The position numbers and the translations under genes were made by a program. A stretch of 64,000 nucleotides of DNA, taken from NCBI GenBank assembly GCA_030544215.1, contig JARZZO010000004.1, positions 47,791,980-47,855,979 on the forward strand. The letters run 5' to 3'. The notes below the pieces were generated by a model. The model was not told the origin of the DNA and did not search any database. It saw only the letters and a list, made by a program, of their open reading frames with translations. Source of the DNA: Zantedeschia hybrid cultivar. Taxonomy: Eukaryota > Streptophyta > Magnoliopsida > Alismatales > Araceae. Below, piece after piece: positions 45,401-57,451 of this stretch; the stretch's first letter is position 1; every line of letters begins with the position of its first letter.

Positions 45401-48400
45401 AACTGTTCCAGTCATATTCTAGCAAACACATTGACTTCTAGTCTTTTGTCTATGTGCCACTACGTATGGGAGGAATTTCTAATAAACCGTGTACATATTT
45501 TATCTCATGCTACTTTTGAAGTTGTGGACAATTTTTTTTAGAGCTGTATCTGGCTGATATTCTGTTTGCTATTTGTTTCCATCCGCATACAAAAATTCCC
45601 ATCTAACATTTTCTCATGTCAATCTTTCTAGATCCATCTTCAGTACTATTCATTTCTACTAGTTTTCTTTCTTCACCATGACAGTACATTCTACTTCAGT
45701 TTTTTTCCCCTTTTTGCTCATGTGATGGAGAAGATTAGATCCACTCCATCCACAATGCTCTGGTTATATTGACATTGTTTGTTATTTAGTTCGTGTCTCT
45801 CATTGACCAGGCGACCAAGGACGAAGTCCTATTGGCATGTTATATTATCATGTTTAGGATATTTGACAGCGGCTTAGGCACTATTACTAGTAGACACTGT
45901 TTGTCTTGTAATAATGTTTTCTTTGATCTTCTAATTGATCTTACTGTTGATAGATGTTTTCTTTCACTTGATGTTGTGCTAGTTAATTGCAAGCTAGGCA
46001 TAATTGGGAGTTGGACACGGATTGGTCCGGTCCTATGCTGATTGGATTGGCTGATCCGATCTGATCCAAGCCAATCCGGACTGGCTCCCCACTTTCTTTA
46101 AAAACATAAAATAATTCAAAAAATGATGAAAAAAATGAAAAACAGGCATCCATTGCCTGAAACTTATCTGGGACCTTAGGTAAGCCCTTGGGATTCTATT
46201 GATTGGCAGGAAAAAACTTAGAGACATGGTGGGCATAACACCTTACCCCTAAGTAACATGAATACATGAAAGCAAAAAATAAAAAATAAAAAAAAGAAAG
46301 TAAAAGAAACCAAGAAAATGTGGATATACTCACATTCATTGTAGTCTTACACGCTAACAACTATACAAATGCTGCACATAATTTTCCCAAGACATGTAAG
46401 CTTTGTATCATTGCTGAAATTCTTTAAGAAACCGGCTGTACACATCTGTATTGCCATAGATGATTGTCACTAGCATCCATCCTTGTATCTCACGTCCATA
46501 ATAAGATCCTCCTGATGACTGATAGGAGGATGCATCTAAGTATTAAGGATAAGCATGATATCCTCCTGAGTAACTTACTGCATTAGAGGGGTGGCAGCGG
46601 TTAAGCTGCATAATACCCTGCTGGGTATCCATAGGGACCATAAGCTCCATAACCCTCTAATGGAGCTTGAGATGAAGTATAAGAGAAGTAGTCTTGAGCA
46701 AACTTTTTTGATGTTTTTCTTACTCTCCTTATGAATTCAGCTTGTCATTGTTGCCTTCCTTTGCCCTTGCCCTTGCCCTTGCTTGTGTTGGTAGCTTCAG
46801 CTTGCTACTGCTTCTCTTTACCCTTGCCTTCGGCTGGTGTACCTTTGGCCATTCTATAGTACTATGTGTAAATTGCTGCTCTTCAGTGAAGGTAATCAGA
46901 GGAGCTTCACTTACTTGAGTTAAGCCTCATCCCCGAGATGTCCGATGTTGCAGGGATCCACTTGACTCCCGTGTGGATCATCATCATCATCAATATTCGT
47001 TGCAGAAGTAGAGTCATATGAAGTTTGGTATTCCACTCTGTCTCTCCGCTCCAGTGTACCCCCCTCCTTCTCTTGTTTTTCTATAGTTTGTAAATAGTTT
47101 TCCTTGCAATAGGCTAGGACGAGGTGGTACTTGTGATATTTCGGCTTGGACATATTTTATTTGGCAGTTTTTTGGATGCTAAGTACCATTGGATGGGTTA
47201 CTTTTTATTAGCATTGAAAGCGCATTACATTATGGCAAGGTAATATTTCACAATTTAATGAATCCTCCACTTATTAGATGGGATGATTAAGAGATTATCT
47301 ATCTACAATATCCATGGGAGTTGTTAGTTTTCCCTTACTTCTACCTGAACCTGATGCACGTGCTGTAAATTTCTTTTGCCATTTTGGAGGTTGTAGAAGT
47401 TGAAACTCTACGGACAATGAGATTCCGTCTAGTTCTCCTTTTGCCCATGAGTGATCATCTGGGTTAAATTTTGTTGGACCCAAAATGTTCCTTGCATCCA
47501 CCCATGCATGAAGTAGATTATGATCGTCAAAGATGTCATTGAGGTCAATCGGTTCTTTGGTTTGAGGTTCCCATTGCACAGGTCGGCCAACAATCTCATC
47601 TTTCCATCACACTTCTTCCTTTTAGTTCTCCTGAATTATTTGGAGATTCTTCAGTTTGAGCTGCATGTTGTAATGACAGAAGATCAGGTGCTCCAATCTT
47701 GTTAAGTTTAATGATTCCTTTGCTTGGTGTGAATTAAGCTAAAAGTTGACCAATTCCTCTTACATCTAGAGACGGAGATCGTCTAGCTCATTTGGCGGAT
47801 GGCAACATCGGCAAGATCTTCATAACTTGAAGCTTTTTTCACAATCTATCCACCCATCAGCTGCAAATTATAGAGACTTAGTAATGTAACTCATGCAAAT
47901 GAACCAAAAGCTAGATGTATGAAGTATTCTTTAATTATCTAGTGAAAGTAATGTCTTCAGTTTATAGTCATGCATCTTGTTGCATGTTATCATAGCTCGA
48001 TCCTCATCTGGAGTGGTGGAGCTAGACAAATTTGGAGGGGGGATGGGAGGTGGAAGTAATATAAAGGCTGTCTAATGCCATAGGACTCTCAACGGTTTCA
48101 TGCTATGAGGCTCCAACAATCGTAAGATCTGAAAAGAATCAATTGTATGCAATTTTCCTCTTACCTTTGTATAAACATTGTTTTTAACTTTGAACTTATA
48201 ACCTTTAAATTACAAGGGAACAATCTTGCTATTTTCCCTTTATAAGATTAAATTAATTCATATATTATTTATTTATGATGACTTTATTAAAATTAAAATA
48301 TGTTAGAACCGTCTTCAACACATTTCTCATGTTTTGAAAATTGTTTTATTATCAAATTATTAAATATCAATATATTGTTGTTAACGTGTCCATGAAGTTA

Positions 48401-51400
48401 CATCAATTACTCTTAGAAATCACATGTGTTTATATGTGGGCTTTAGGAAATTTATAGTTTGACCCAATTATAATTTTGAAAGTAAAAAATTGACATAAAA
48501 ATAACACTGCTATGTGTAAAAGAAAATCAACTCATTTGATATAAAAATTCAGCTTACAATGAAAAATGAATAAAAAAATGAACTTAATATAAAAAAATGA
48601 ATCAAACGAATATAATAAAATTAACAAAAAATCAACTTAATAAAAAATAAATAAAATTGTATAAAAATAGCCCGACTCATTTCATTTGCACTCATAGATA
48701 TCATAATATTCTTAGGTCATCCATTTTAAAATCGGTGAAAGTAAAGTCCTAGTTTTAAAATTGCTACTTAGTGTTAGATAGTTTTGGACAAAATCGAAAT
48801 CAAATAAAAGAGTATTATATAAAAAAGAGTATTATATGAGTCATGATTTTAAAATTAAACAATTTATGATAGACTAAACAATAGAAAATACTATGAATTA
48901 ATTTACCATATGTCAGTTATAATAAAAAATGATACTTTGTGATATTTCAAGATAAATGGCTAACCAAAATGACCCTTTAACAAAGGTACTTATTTCCTGC
49001 AAGCTTTGGACATTGCCGGCTGATCATTTTGACTCTTGAATAGAACCACAATGCGTTTTTTTTTTTTTTTTTTTTTTAAGTAGTAAGTTGATAACCCAAC
49101 CTTTGATTAGATGGTTAAAATTAAAAAAAAAGAGTGACTATTTGACAGTTCATATCACATCGAGGTGTCTACCTGCAGTTAGTATTACTCTGTTTTATAT
49201 GCGTTGAAGAAAATAATTTCTTTAAAGTTGAGTTTAGGAGGCGATTTTTGAGTCTAGAATATAAAATTTTGGAGGGGCATAGTATTAAAATATGAGACAT
49301 AAAGTTAAGAGATCTAAGGGGCCAAAAAGGCATTTGAAAATTTAAGGGGGAGCAATTTCCCCCCTCCTTCCACCCCTGCTCGTCTGCTAACGTATGTCGG
49401 ATGACATTCTTAGTTCCATAAAGGACTTCTCCATCATCCGACAAATGTTAAGTAGCCGTTCTATATTGGTATCTTAGGTTGAAGAAGTGACCTACAAGAT
49501 GGTTGGACATTTGTGTAAGTACTTGTCAAATACAATTGAGGAGGAGTATAACTTTCTATAAATGGTTACTTGTTGCATGCAGATCATGGTGAAGCATCCT
49601 ATCCTATCTTGCGTATATAATATCCCACCACTTTCTATAAGTAGTCTTGTTTGCCTTTGCAATATTTTCCTTTGCACGATCCATTGCTTTATATAGGTAG
49701 CCCGTTATAGCCTTCTTATCATCATCCACCATCCTCAAAATGCGCACAAGAGGTTCCATTGCACTACGGATCTTAATGTCCCTCCAAAAATCTCTATTCT
49801 CAATCAACTCTTCCACATGCTTTCCCTTGTCAAGTCTTGTTGTTTTACATGCCTTGTCATCCAATCATCTCATCCTTTGCTCGAAATCATTTGCATCAGG
49901 GGATGCCTTTGGGATTGTAGGCTCTCCAAAGAAATGTAGGTTGAAGTAAAACGAGTACCCAAAGACGTAGCAACTCTCTTCAATTAGTGTCTTCACACAT
50001 CAATCTGAGCACATAGTTGTGGTTGATGTATAAGGTGATGAATTGGGCACTTTTCACCATTTCCTTCACCTTTGCATCCTTACCAATATCTTCTAGGATC
50101 GAATCTAAAGAGTAGGCAGAACAAGGTACCCAATAGGGATGTGGCTACTTCTCCATCAACATTTGACCAATGGCTTTGTATGAAACTGCAATGTCCATCA
50201 CCTACTCCATAATGCCATCAATTAGTTTGAAAAGATATTTAGCATTACATTGCTGTTGGCATCAATTGACTCTTAGAATACGGTCATAGCTTGACAGTAT
50301 ATAAGAAAGTTGATCATACTCTTCCATGGTATCCTTGATCAAATAAGGTGAGAGTGAACGAGACAATTAGCTCAAATATCATAGCATGAATTGATGTCCT
50401 CTAAAAATAGAATCAAACTTGCTCACCTGTCCAGCAGTCCGTCATGATTGTGCAGCCTCTCCCATCCTATATTCTTTTAAAGCACTTGATATAATCTCTG
50501 AGTTCACTCACCTCTTGAGGTAAGTAAGTGTTGTAGATCTCCTTGGGTGTTGGTATTTGAATTCCCTTACTTACATCTCCAATAGTCTTGATCATGTCCT
50601 CCTAATAAGAATCCTTTGTAGTGTTTGCCGGCACATTATTTTTGATGAACCATCTGGCAGTGGCATGACCAATCTTTTCCTTGCACAACTTCAGATTCTT
50701 CATGGCAGCCGTGATAGATGGTTGCCTACTCTTCCTCCTTGTTAGAAAAGAATGTATATGATCTACTCTTGGATCATCATCCCTAGTTAGGTCATGAATT
50801 TCCTCATCAATGGATCTCTGTTCGGACCCACTTCCTTGCCCAACGTGCTGACCAATGTGCCTATACAATTCCCCCTCAGTGAAGGATCTTCTACTTTCTT
50901 ACATTGCATGCAACGTTTCATCTTAAGAAAAAAAAAAGAGAAACAATTTAGTCTAGGGAAAGAAGGATAAGAAAAAAAAAACAATAGGTTGATAACTATT
51001 CCCTTCAGAAAAATCCTCAAATGTTGTGGATCTCCTTCTCTCTATATCTTGGGGTTCTTGTCTCGGAGGGTATATATGGACTTCGGTGGCAGAATGACGT
51101 GTCATCTCCTTAATTCAGCCAATCATAACAGAAGTTGCTCCTCTTTCCACATCTCATTGTCGTAGGTAGTTTTTGAATTGATTCTTACCTCAGGAGGTGC
51201 ATTACAGCAAGCTTTTACCTCCCTTTTGACGCCTGCCAGGTGCTGCTTTAAACGGAAGACTCCACATGAAATTATCTGATTGTAATAATCACATCTCACC
51301 TTCCGTTGTTGCATGTCCATGGCTGGGCAATGGTTTGCCAGGTGCTGCTTTAAACTGAAGACTCCACCTGAAATTATCTGATTGTAATAATCACACCTTA

Positions 51401-54400
51401 CCTTCTGTTGTTGCATGTCCATGGCTGGGCAACGGTTCCATCCCGAGTTACTACAAGAAGCAGCGGATGTTGCCTCATTTTGCCTCTGCGTCGACATCTT
51501 CAAAAACAAAATGAGAGCTTAAGGTAAAAGTATCTAAAATGAGAGAAAAATAAGTAGAGAGAGATGTGAGTGATAGAAACTTAGAAAGAGAATAGAAAAA
51601 ATGAGAGATGGAAACTTGAAAGAGGAGAATTTTGGAGAGAGAGAGTTAGAAAGAGAAAAAAGAGGGAAAGTTTTAAAGAGAGTTAGAAAGAAGAAAAAAA
51701 GGCATGGAGATGCCGCCCAATGCCTCCTATCGTTGTAGATTGTAACCCTCCAAAGCTCAATCACAACCAATTAGAGCTTTAGAGAGCAAATGGAGAGAGA
51801 ATGAGAGCTTAGAGAGAGAGAGAGATCTTAGAGAGAGAGAGAGAGAGAGAAGAGAGTGAATGGTTGTTGGTGGGGTGGAGAGTGGGCTTTGGGGGGGTTT
51901 ATATAGACCCCCTGAAGCCTTGGCTAGCCGTTGGGAATGTTCCAATGGCTAGGCAACAGCTAATTTCAAACTACAATAGATTAGCCGATCTAAGTCTGAT
52001 CTGGTCCGTTCTCCTCAATCCCAGGTAAGGTACGGAGGACCAAGGTACGGGATCGGATTGGTTCGGGTCAAAACCGATTAGATCGGCCAATCCAATCTGA
52101 TCCATGTTGATCTTACACACCTTAGTTAATTGACCTGTGCATGTACCCAGAATTGAGAGCCTTAAAGCCACCTTTGATGCAGTCATATCTCTTGTTAAGT
52201 GACCATCAATTTTGTGGCTGTGTTGTTCCCAAGTGCCACATCGCTGCTCCTTCTACTTATTCTATTTTCAATGGTCATAGTGTTTGTTCGCGGGGGCCTG
52301 ACCTAGACATTAGTCTCTCCTCCCTATGTCGGATTGTTCGGAAATCCATTTTTTTTGTTTATCTAGAGGAATATAGGTCGGCTTTATATTTTATCGGATT
52401 ATGAGAGCTTGGGATTAGCCCTCAGGGAATCCGGGACTTCGAATCAGGCGAAGATTCGAGTATATGACCTCTCTCCACTGACCTCGGTCAGTGTTAATTA
52501 CGCTGAGCAACTGCTCGGCAACCCTTGATTAACCGTCCGTATGATGCCCTTAATCATGCAAAACTACTACTACAGGCAGCGCATGCATATGGATATGAAG
52601 GCATATTTTAGGTTGGATCCTTAGCCTCACCCCTGGTTTAGGGACAATTTTTACATGGTTTAGGATTGATTCCTGGTTATTAGGATTGATTCCCAGTTAG
52701 GCGGATTAATTCCAAATTATATGGATTAATTCTCAATTTTTAATCCTACAGGGTTTTTTTTGCAATTATACACATTTTAGGGGTTTTTATGAATTATAGA
52801 GGTTTTATGAAAGTATTGCATCTTACAAGCATATAGGGGTGAGTTTTAAAGGGTTTCCAACCTTATGGGAGTTATAAAATTAATTTTTAAATGCATGAGG
52901 GTTTTTTAGTAATTTTACCTTAAACCGGGTTATTATGTTTGGGGTTCATATTTAATGATATTCTGATTATATGTAGAGGAATTCCATTTATGATATGAAT
53001 TTTAGTATTTTCGGGGTTATATATATAAATATCATACATAGGGGTATTTTCGTAATTTTGTATTAGGTCTTATGTATATCATTAACGATTCATATATATA
53101 TATATATATTTTTAGATTTTTAATTCTCTGATTTTTTATTAATCTTATTGATTTTATTCATTTTTTTTATGATTAATCTGATTAATTTAATCAATTAATT
53201 GATTAATTAAGTATTTAATGGTATTCGGGTTTATTATGTTTTTTATATCATATTTCAGATTTTTACTGTTTCTCACAGATTTTTACTGATTTTTCCTGGT
53301 TTTTCCTGATTTTTAATTAACTTTATGAATTTTTATTAATTAATTAATTATAGATTTTTATAGATTATTTTGGACATAAGTGTGCTTTTTATTAAGATTT
53401 CTGAACTTATATTTAATTTATTTATGGAGTGAGGTTAAGGTTAAGTTGAAGGTGTATACATATTTTTTTAGTTTTAGGAAATTAGATATATATATGCATA
53501 TTATTTTAAAATATGATGGTAATTACATAATTTAAATGACACACATAGGCACATAAATTCAGATTTCATTTTGACAGCACTTCGCCTTGTAATAAGACAT
53601 TTTTACCAAAAGATCCGGCAGAGCTTCCCCTTAGGATTGAACCTTAGGAGAGAGGGCTCCCCGGGACGAAAGAAGATCTCCCAAAATCGCAGCAAATCCG
53701 GGTTTTAAAAAACCCGAATTTGGTCTTCAAGTGGGCAGCACCCTAATTTCACCCTTGTATATGGGCTTTTCTCTATGTGTGCATGTATATGCCTTCTGTT
53801 GTGTGTCATTTAGGGAGCCACGGGGTCCTATTTATAGGCCCAAATTCTCACCCCGGTGGGGGGTGCCACCGGATGGAGTAAGGTGGGGGGTGCCACCGGT
53901 TATAGCCTCTTTCCTCCCCTTTTTTATTTTTTTATTTCCCATTGGCCAATGCATGGCAAGAGGGATGAGAGAGAGGGCAAACAAAGGAGAGGAGGGGGGA
54001 TTCGGTGGGCACCCCCACTGGTTCCAACCGGTGGAGGGGGGTGCCACCGGTTGGCCCCCCACCGGTTGGGAACCGGTGGGGGGTCTCCCCACCGGTTTTG
54101 GGAAACCGGTGGGGGGGTTTTCCCCTCCCCATTCTCCCTTCCTTTTTCTCTTTCCAAGGCCCATTAATGGGGGATTTTCAGATTTTGGGGTTTTAGGGGT
54201 TTTAGGCCAATGTGAAAGGGGTTTAGCCCCATTAATTCCATGGCTTGGCCCCATGTGAAAGGGGTTTAGCCCCATTAATTCCATGGCTTGGCCCCATGTG
54301 AAAGGGGTTAAGGATGGGATTTAAAGAAGGTTCCACATGGGATTCTTAACCCATGTGTGAATGGAGTTAAGATCCCCCATTAATCCTCCCATTAAACACC

Positions 54401-55819
54401 CCCCCCCCCCCCCCCCCCCCCCCCCATTTTAAAATTTAAAATTTGAAGAGATGGAGGAAGAACCTCCTCCCCCCCCACCGGTTTTCCCTCTTGGAACCGG
54501 TGGGGGGGGGCCCCCACCGGTTCCCCCTCTCTCTCCTCCACCCCCCTCATTCCTATTTAAATAAGGGGGGAAGAGAGAGGGGGTCCACATGCTCTTTGCT
54601 GTTTTGGGGAATTTTTTTGGAGGCTTTCTTCTCTCTGGTTTGCAGGTTTAATACCCTTGTGGGACTGATTTTTTGGGCCTGTTAGAGGTGCCTATTGGGC
54701 CTCATTTCGGGTTCCCCCATTGGACCATTTATTGGGCCTATCTTTCCTATCATTGGGCCTCCGTTTCGGGGCTGATTTAGGTAAGTTCCAAGGCTGGTTT
54801 TACCTTATTTCGGGACAGATTTCAGTCCGCTTCGGGACTGATTTTGGGCCTATTTGGGGGGCTTAATGGGCCTTATTTTGGGTTCCCCCATTGGGCCACT
54901 TAATGGGCCTGCCTCTCCCATTATTGGGCCTCCCTTCCGGGACCATTTTGGGCGAGTTCTAGGACCAATTACGTCCCACTCCGGGGCAGATTTCAGCCCA
55001 CTTTGGGACTGAATTTAATCCGCTCAGGGACTGATTTTGACCTCTGTTTTGCAGCATTTGGTGCCCCACTTGTCGTTGCACTTAGGGTCTCCTTCCGGGT
55101 CTCGTTATCGAGGGTTGCAATGGCGGTTCGGGAATTGACCTTGGACGCCGAAGCGAAAGACTTGGGGCTATCTTGGGCTCCTTAAAAAAAATCTGATTAA
55201 GGCCTTCTTGGTCTAGGTATGTTCCTTACCCCATTGCTCTCGTAATGCGAGCCCGTGACTTCATGCATTTTGATGTTCATCCATATCATGGGCATATATA
55301 TTTTTTTGCCTCGCATGGTCTTTTATGAACATGTCGTCATGTCCATGTATATGTGTTTTCCTATGGGAATCCCACATGGACGTAAGCATGTGTCGTATAC
55401 GTATAAATGTATATTCACATAGTGCAAATCTGCATATAGGATTATTTTTGGGTTCAACACCTAGATAGCATGCTTTTCATCTCAGTTGAGTATTCTTGAA
55501 ATCCTCTGGTGCTACTTTTCCTTCGTTAAAGATAATGGCTTATTATACATGTTGTAGCCTACTAAATGTACATTTATTTGCATTCTAGGACGTTAGTGTA
55601 ATGAAGTTTGACAGTATTTTTGAAAATTATCTTTTATGCATAAAATATCGGGCAGTTGGCCGTTTCCATGAGCAAGTTATCTGCTGTCAGAAGTAGTTTA
55701 CTAGTTGTCTTGTATTTATTCCTCTGTCTAAAGTTCTCTGATTTGATTTCTTCCAGCATCAGTGCTTTTTATTGGATGGATCGAGCGCCCCAACCCTTGC
55801 CATCAATGGGTTGTAATAG
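42453..55819 (+). CDS. XRCC2: DNA repair protein XRCC2 homologue (3' end not found)
   Basis: RAD51 paralogue acting in nuclear homologous recombination. Exons: 42453-42629, 42723-42870, 43574-43704, 44333-44403, 55757-55819 (590 nt, 196 residues plus two bases). Seen: HRVPLRAGNVVEIVGPSASA (33-52) leading into the degenerate Walker A GPSASAKS that plant XRCC2 has in place of GxxGxGKT; NCILPKEWNGVHFGGL; LVVYFDLDCRFDVVRLS; CMRRFLYVRCYNSYEFL; Walker B VGVRFLMIDS followed by ISAFYWMDRA. The frame is kept across every junction. Start chosen for its family-like N-terminus and GCCATGG context. Donors of introns 1 (CAG|GCAACC) and 3 (AAG|GCAAGT) are GC; introns 2 and 4 and the exon 5 donor are GT. Intron 2's acceptor at 43571-43573 was chosen because it alone keeps the frame. 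The C-terminal third is not recognised downstream, so the gene may be broken or continue past the window. Confidence 0.9.
42630..42722 (+). other. XRCC2: XRCC2 intron 1, 93 nt, GC-AG, in frame without stop
   Basis: CTGCAG|GCAACC...GTGCAG|GCCGCC. Removing it restores the family text ILLQ-AAVNC. It is divisible by three and has no stop, so retention would insert 31 residues right after the Walker A region. Confidence 0.7.
45168..45428. mobile_element. Candidate MITE with TTTGCTA.AATATGACTG ends
   Basis: TATTTGCTATAATATGACTG near 45171 and its approximate reverse complement CAGTCATATTCTAGCAAACA ending near 45427. No target duplication was identified, so boundaries and class are uncertain. Confidence 0.45.
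46450..51500 (-). pseudogene. hAT transposase pseudogene (BED, DUF659, dimerisation domain)
   Basis: Cuts and pastes hAT elements when intact. Minus strand, in order: STQRQNEATSAASC start (51494); a BED zinc finger twice in tandem (51440-51220); RKSRQPSITAAMKNLKLCKE linker (about 50720); DUF659 text DMIKTIGDVSKGIQIPTPKE then EIYNTYLPQEVSELRDYIKC and, after a stop replacing Trp, DGRGCTIMTDCWTG (50600-50430); MEPLVRILRMVDDDKKAITG and YRKWWDIIYARWDRMLHHDL (49760-49590); GEVLYGTKNVIRHTLADEQ (about 49430); nested insertion; the dimerisation domain RNWSTFSLIHTKQRN and IFCHYNMQLKLKNLQ (47760-47640); EPIDLNDIFDD (about 47545); an acidic segment SATNIDDDDDPHGS (47000); and a Tyr/Gly-rich tail GYGAYGPYGYPAGYYA (46650-46600). 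Many stops and frameshifts make it dead. Confidence 0.88.
48011..49378. mobile_element. Nested hAT element, 1368 bp, inside the hAT transposase
   Basis: The left end is GAGTGGTGGAGCTAG and the right end, reverse-complemented, is CAGGGGTGGAAGGAG. Flanks CTCATCTG (48003-48010) and CTCGTCTG (49379-49386) match 7 of 8. It interrupts the transposase between LADEQ and the dimerisation domain. The interior is AT-rich and non-coding. Confidence 0.78.
54211..54310. repeat. 43 bp tandem repeat, about 2.3 copies
   Basis: TGTGAAAGGGGTTTAGCCCC followed by ATTAATTCCATGGCTTGGCC starts at 54211, 54254 and 54297, nearly identical. Confidence 0.9.
54399..54425. repeat. Poly-C tract, 27 bp
   Basis: Uninterrupted C run; its true length may be unreliable because such runs are hard to sequence. 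Confidence 0.9.
54680..55030. repeat. 170 bp tandem duplication rich in TTGGGCCT
   Basis: The anchor GGGTTCCCCCATTGG recurs with 170 bp spacing (about 54709 and 54880). Both copies continue ATTGGGCCTCC and CGGG.CAGATTTCAG.CC, with moderate divergence. Confidence 0.75.
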
Positions 55820-56780
55820 GTGACTATGCTTTTTCTTTTCCAAATTTCTAATGAAGTAGTTGATGTTAGATAACTTACGCTTTCATGTTACATATGCTTT
55901 CTCCTCATGTGAAGACTCATTTTCATGTTTACGGTACACATTGATACTCCTCAACTCACATTGGTATTGGTGCTCAGTTAGACCACAGTCCTTGTATACC
56001 TGACCCATTTATCAAGTTGATATATTCACCTGTGGATGGAGTTGTAGCCTAGATATCATCATCAATATTGAATTGTGATCAGGTGCACAGAACTGACACA
56101 TCAATGCATGTTACCACTAGCAATTCACCCGTGGATGGAGTTGTAACCTAGATATCATCATCAATATTGAATTATGATCAGGTGCACAGAACTGACACAT
56201 CAATGCATGTTACCACTAGCAATTCTGATTTCTGAAGCTGATTCTGGAATGCTGAAATTTATCTCTGTCTCTCTCTCTTATACTCAGTCTCATAGACACA
56301 ATTATTTGAAGGATCAGATTTGAGAGGGAAAGGGAAAGTTAGAACTCCTATAATGAACCTCAGCAGCTCTATCATTGTTAGCTAGGATGCAGGATACTCA
56401 GGTGAGTGATGTTGCTCCTGCACGTGGCATTTCTGTGCTATAGTGTATAGTGCTTGTTTATGCGAGAGTCCCTTCCAAATTCTTTATGTTTGTCACTTTA
56501 GTTACATTCCTTGTTTTGGTATTTGTGTTGTCACCTGGGGGTTTCCAATGTGTATGTTGGATCATCCTAATTGTCCTCTGGGTCTTCACCCTGTATATGT
56601 AATTCTATCTTGCCACTCTCTTTTGCGTATCTGTCCTTCAATGGAAGTGTGATGGATCATTTTCTTTGGTTACCACTCTTGTAAGACAAAACTACCACTG
56701 TTCAGGTGAAATGGGGTTCAAAGATCGGAGTGGTTAGATAGGTGTCAATTAAGCATGGAAGCCATTTGGTAGGGACACCC
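55820..56780. other. Intron 5 sequence (if XRCC2 continues), with 99 bp duplication
   Basis: No XRCC2 exon was recognised here. Two nearly identical 99 bp copies lie at about 56025-56123 and 56124-56222, anchored by GTGGATGGAGTTGTA and ACACATCAATGCATGTTACC. Confidence 0.6.
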
Positions 56781-57399
56781 CAAGGTTTGCCATATCGCTG
56801 ATACGTATCGGATCCTATCTTCCCAGATAGGATACGATACCGATCCGACTCGGCCCGACTTGGACCAACTTGGTCCAACTCGCGTGAGTCAGGATGATTC
56901 AGGCTTATTTCTAGTTTTTTTTTTTCTTTTTCAGATTCTTTAATTTTGTAAATAATTATGACATAAATAAACTTTTCACTCTAGTGGTTTATTAGTGCCA
57001 ATGACTTTAATTCAAATCTAGGAGAAATCTACCCTATTAATCAATATAAAAGTGTAAATCACCTATTAAATTAGAGAAAAAAGTCCAACTATTTACCACT
57101 TAGAGAAAAAAGTTCAATTACTTACCAAATTAGAAAAAAAGAGTTTACTTAATAAAATACAAGTCACATTAAGTTACATCGAATAGGCTTGAGTCGGATC
57201 ACAGCGACCCGTGCCAGATCGCAGCGTATCGCACGAGTCGTCACGAGTCACATCAAGTCGGCATGAGTCACGTACGAGTCGGCATGAGTTGGACCGAGTC
57301 GCATCGAGTCGGATGCGACTCGGAGACTCGAACCGTCCCAGCGACTTGGACTCGTCTAGATACGAGTCGGCTCGATCCGGTACGATACGGCAAACCCTA
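56781..57399. mobile_element. hAT-like element, 619 bp, GAGTC-rich
   Basis: The left end is CAAGGTTTGCCATATCG and the right end, reverse-complemented, is TAGGGTTTGCCGTATCG. Both arms are rich in GACTCG and GAGTCG, with an AT centre. Flanks do not match, so the target duplication is lost or the insertion is rearranged. Confidence 0.6.
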
Positions 57400-57451
57400 T
57401 AGTGGATATGCCGACATCATAGAGCTGACCGAGTCTGACAGTGAACCCAGC

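Larger units (their letters stand above)
45990..52124 (-). mobile_element. Decayed hAT transposon, 6.1 kb including nested insert
   Basis: Flanked by a perfect GTTAATTG (45982-45989, 52125-52132; AGTTAATTG counting one more base). The left end is CAAGCTAGGC and the right end, reverse-complemented, is TAAGGTGTG: short imperfect inverted repeats. Subterminal zones are rich in GATTGG, GATCCGATC and CTGATCC. It holds a broken transposase on the minus strand, with a GA-repeat promoter-like zone at 51770-51855. Without the 1368 bp nested element and its 8 bp duplication it would be about 4.76 kb. It lies in XRCC2 intron 4, opposite to the gene. Confidence 0.85.
52390..55470 (+). mobile_element. GC-skewed repeat block, probable long LTR
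   Basis: Non-coding block with a TATA-like CTATTTATAGG at 53828-53838, repeated GGATTGATTCC/GGATTAATTC words (52650-52740), ACCGGT palindromes (53856-54118, 54463-54525), a 43 bp tandem repeat (54211-54305), poly-C (54399-54425), and a 170 bp tandem duplication (about 54680-55030). The U3-TATA-leader-like layout suggests one long LTR, but no TG/CA ends with a target duplication could be fixed. Confidence 0.4.
44404..55756 (+). other. XRCC2: XRCC2 intron 4, 11,353 bp
   Basis: Donor GATAG|GTCTGC and acceptor TTCCAG|CATCAGTG; the split codon becomes AGC (Ser176) inside MIDSIS, exactly as the family requires. It contains a short inverted-repeat element (45168-45428), the decayed hAT transposon (45990-52124) with a nested hAT, and about 3 kb of GC-skewed repeats (52390-55470). 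Confidence 0.85.

Noticed and set aside
53731..54258. 175-codon Pro/Gly-rich frame and opposite-strand frames
   Set aside because: Produced by ACCGGT and G/C tracts in a repeat block; every frame is similarly open.
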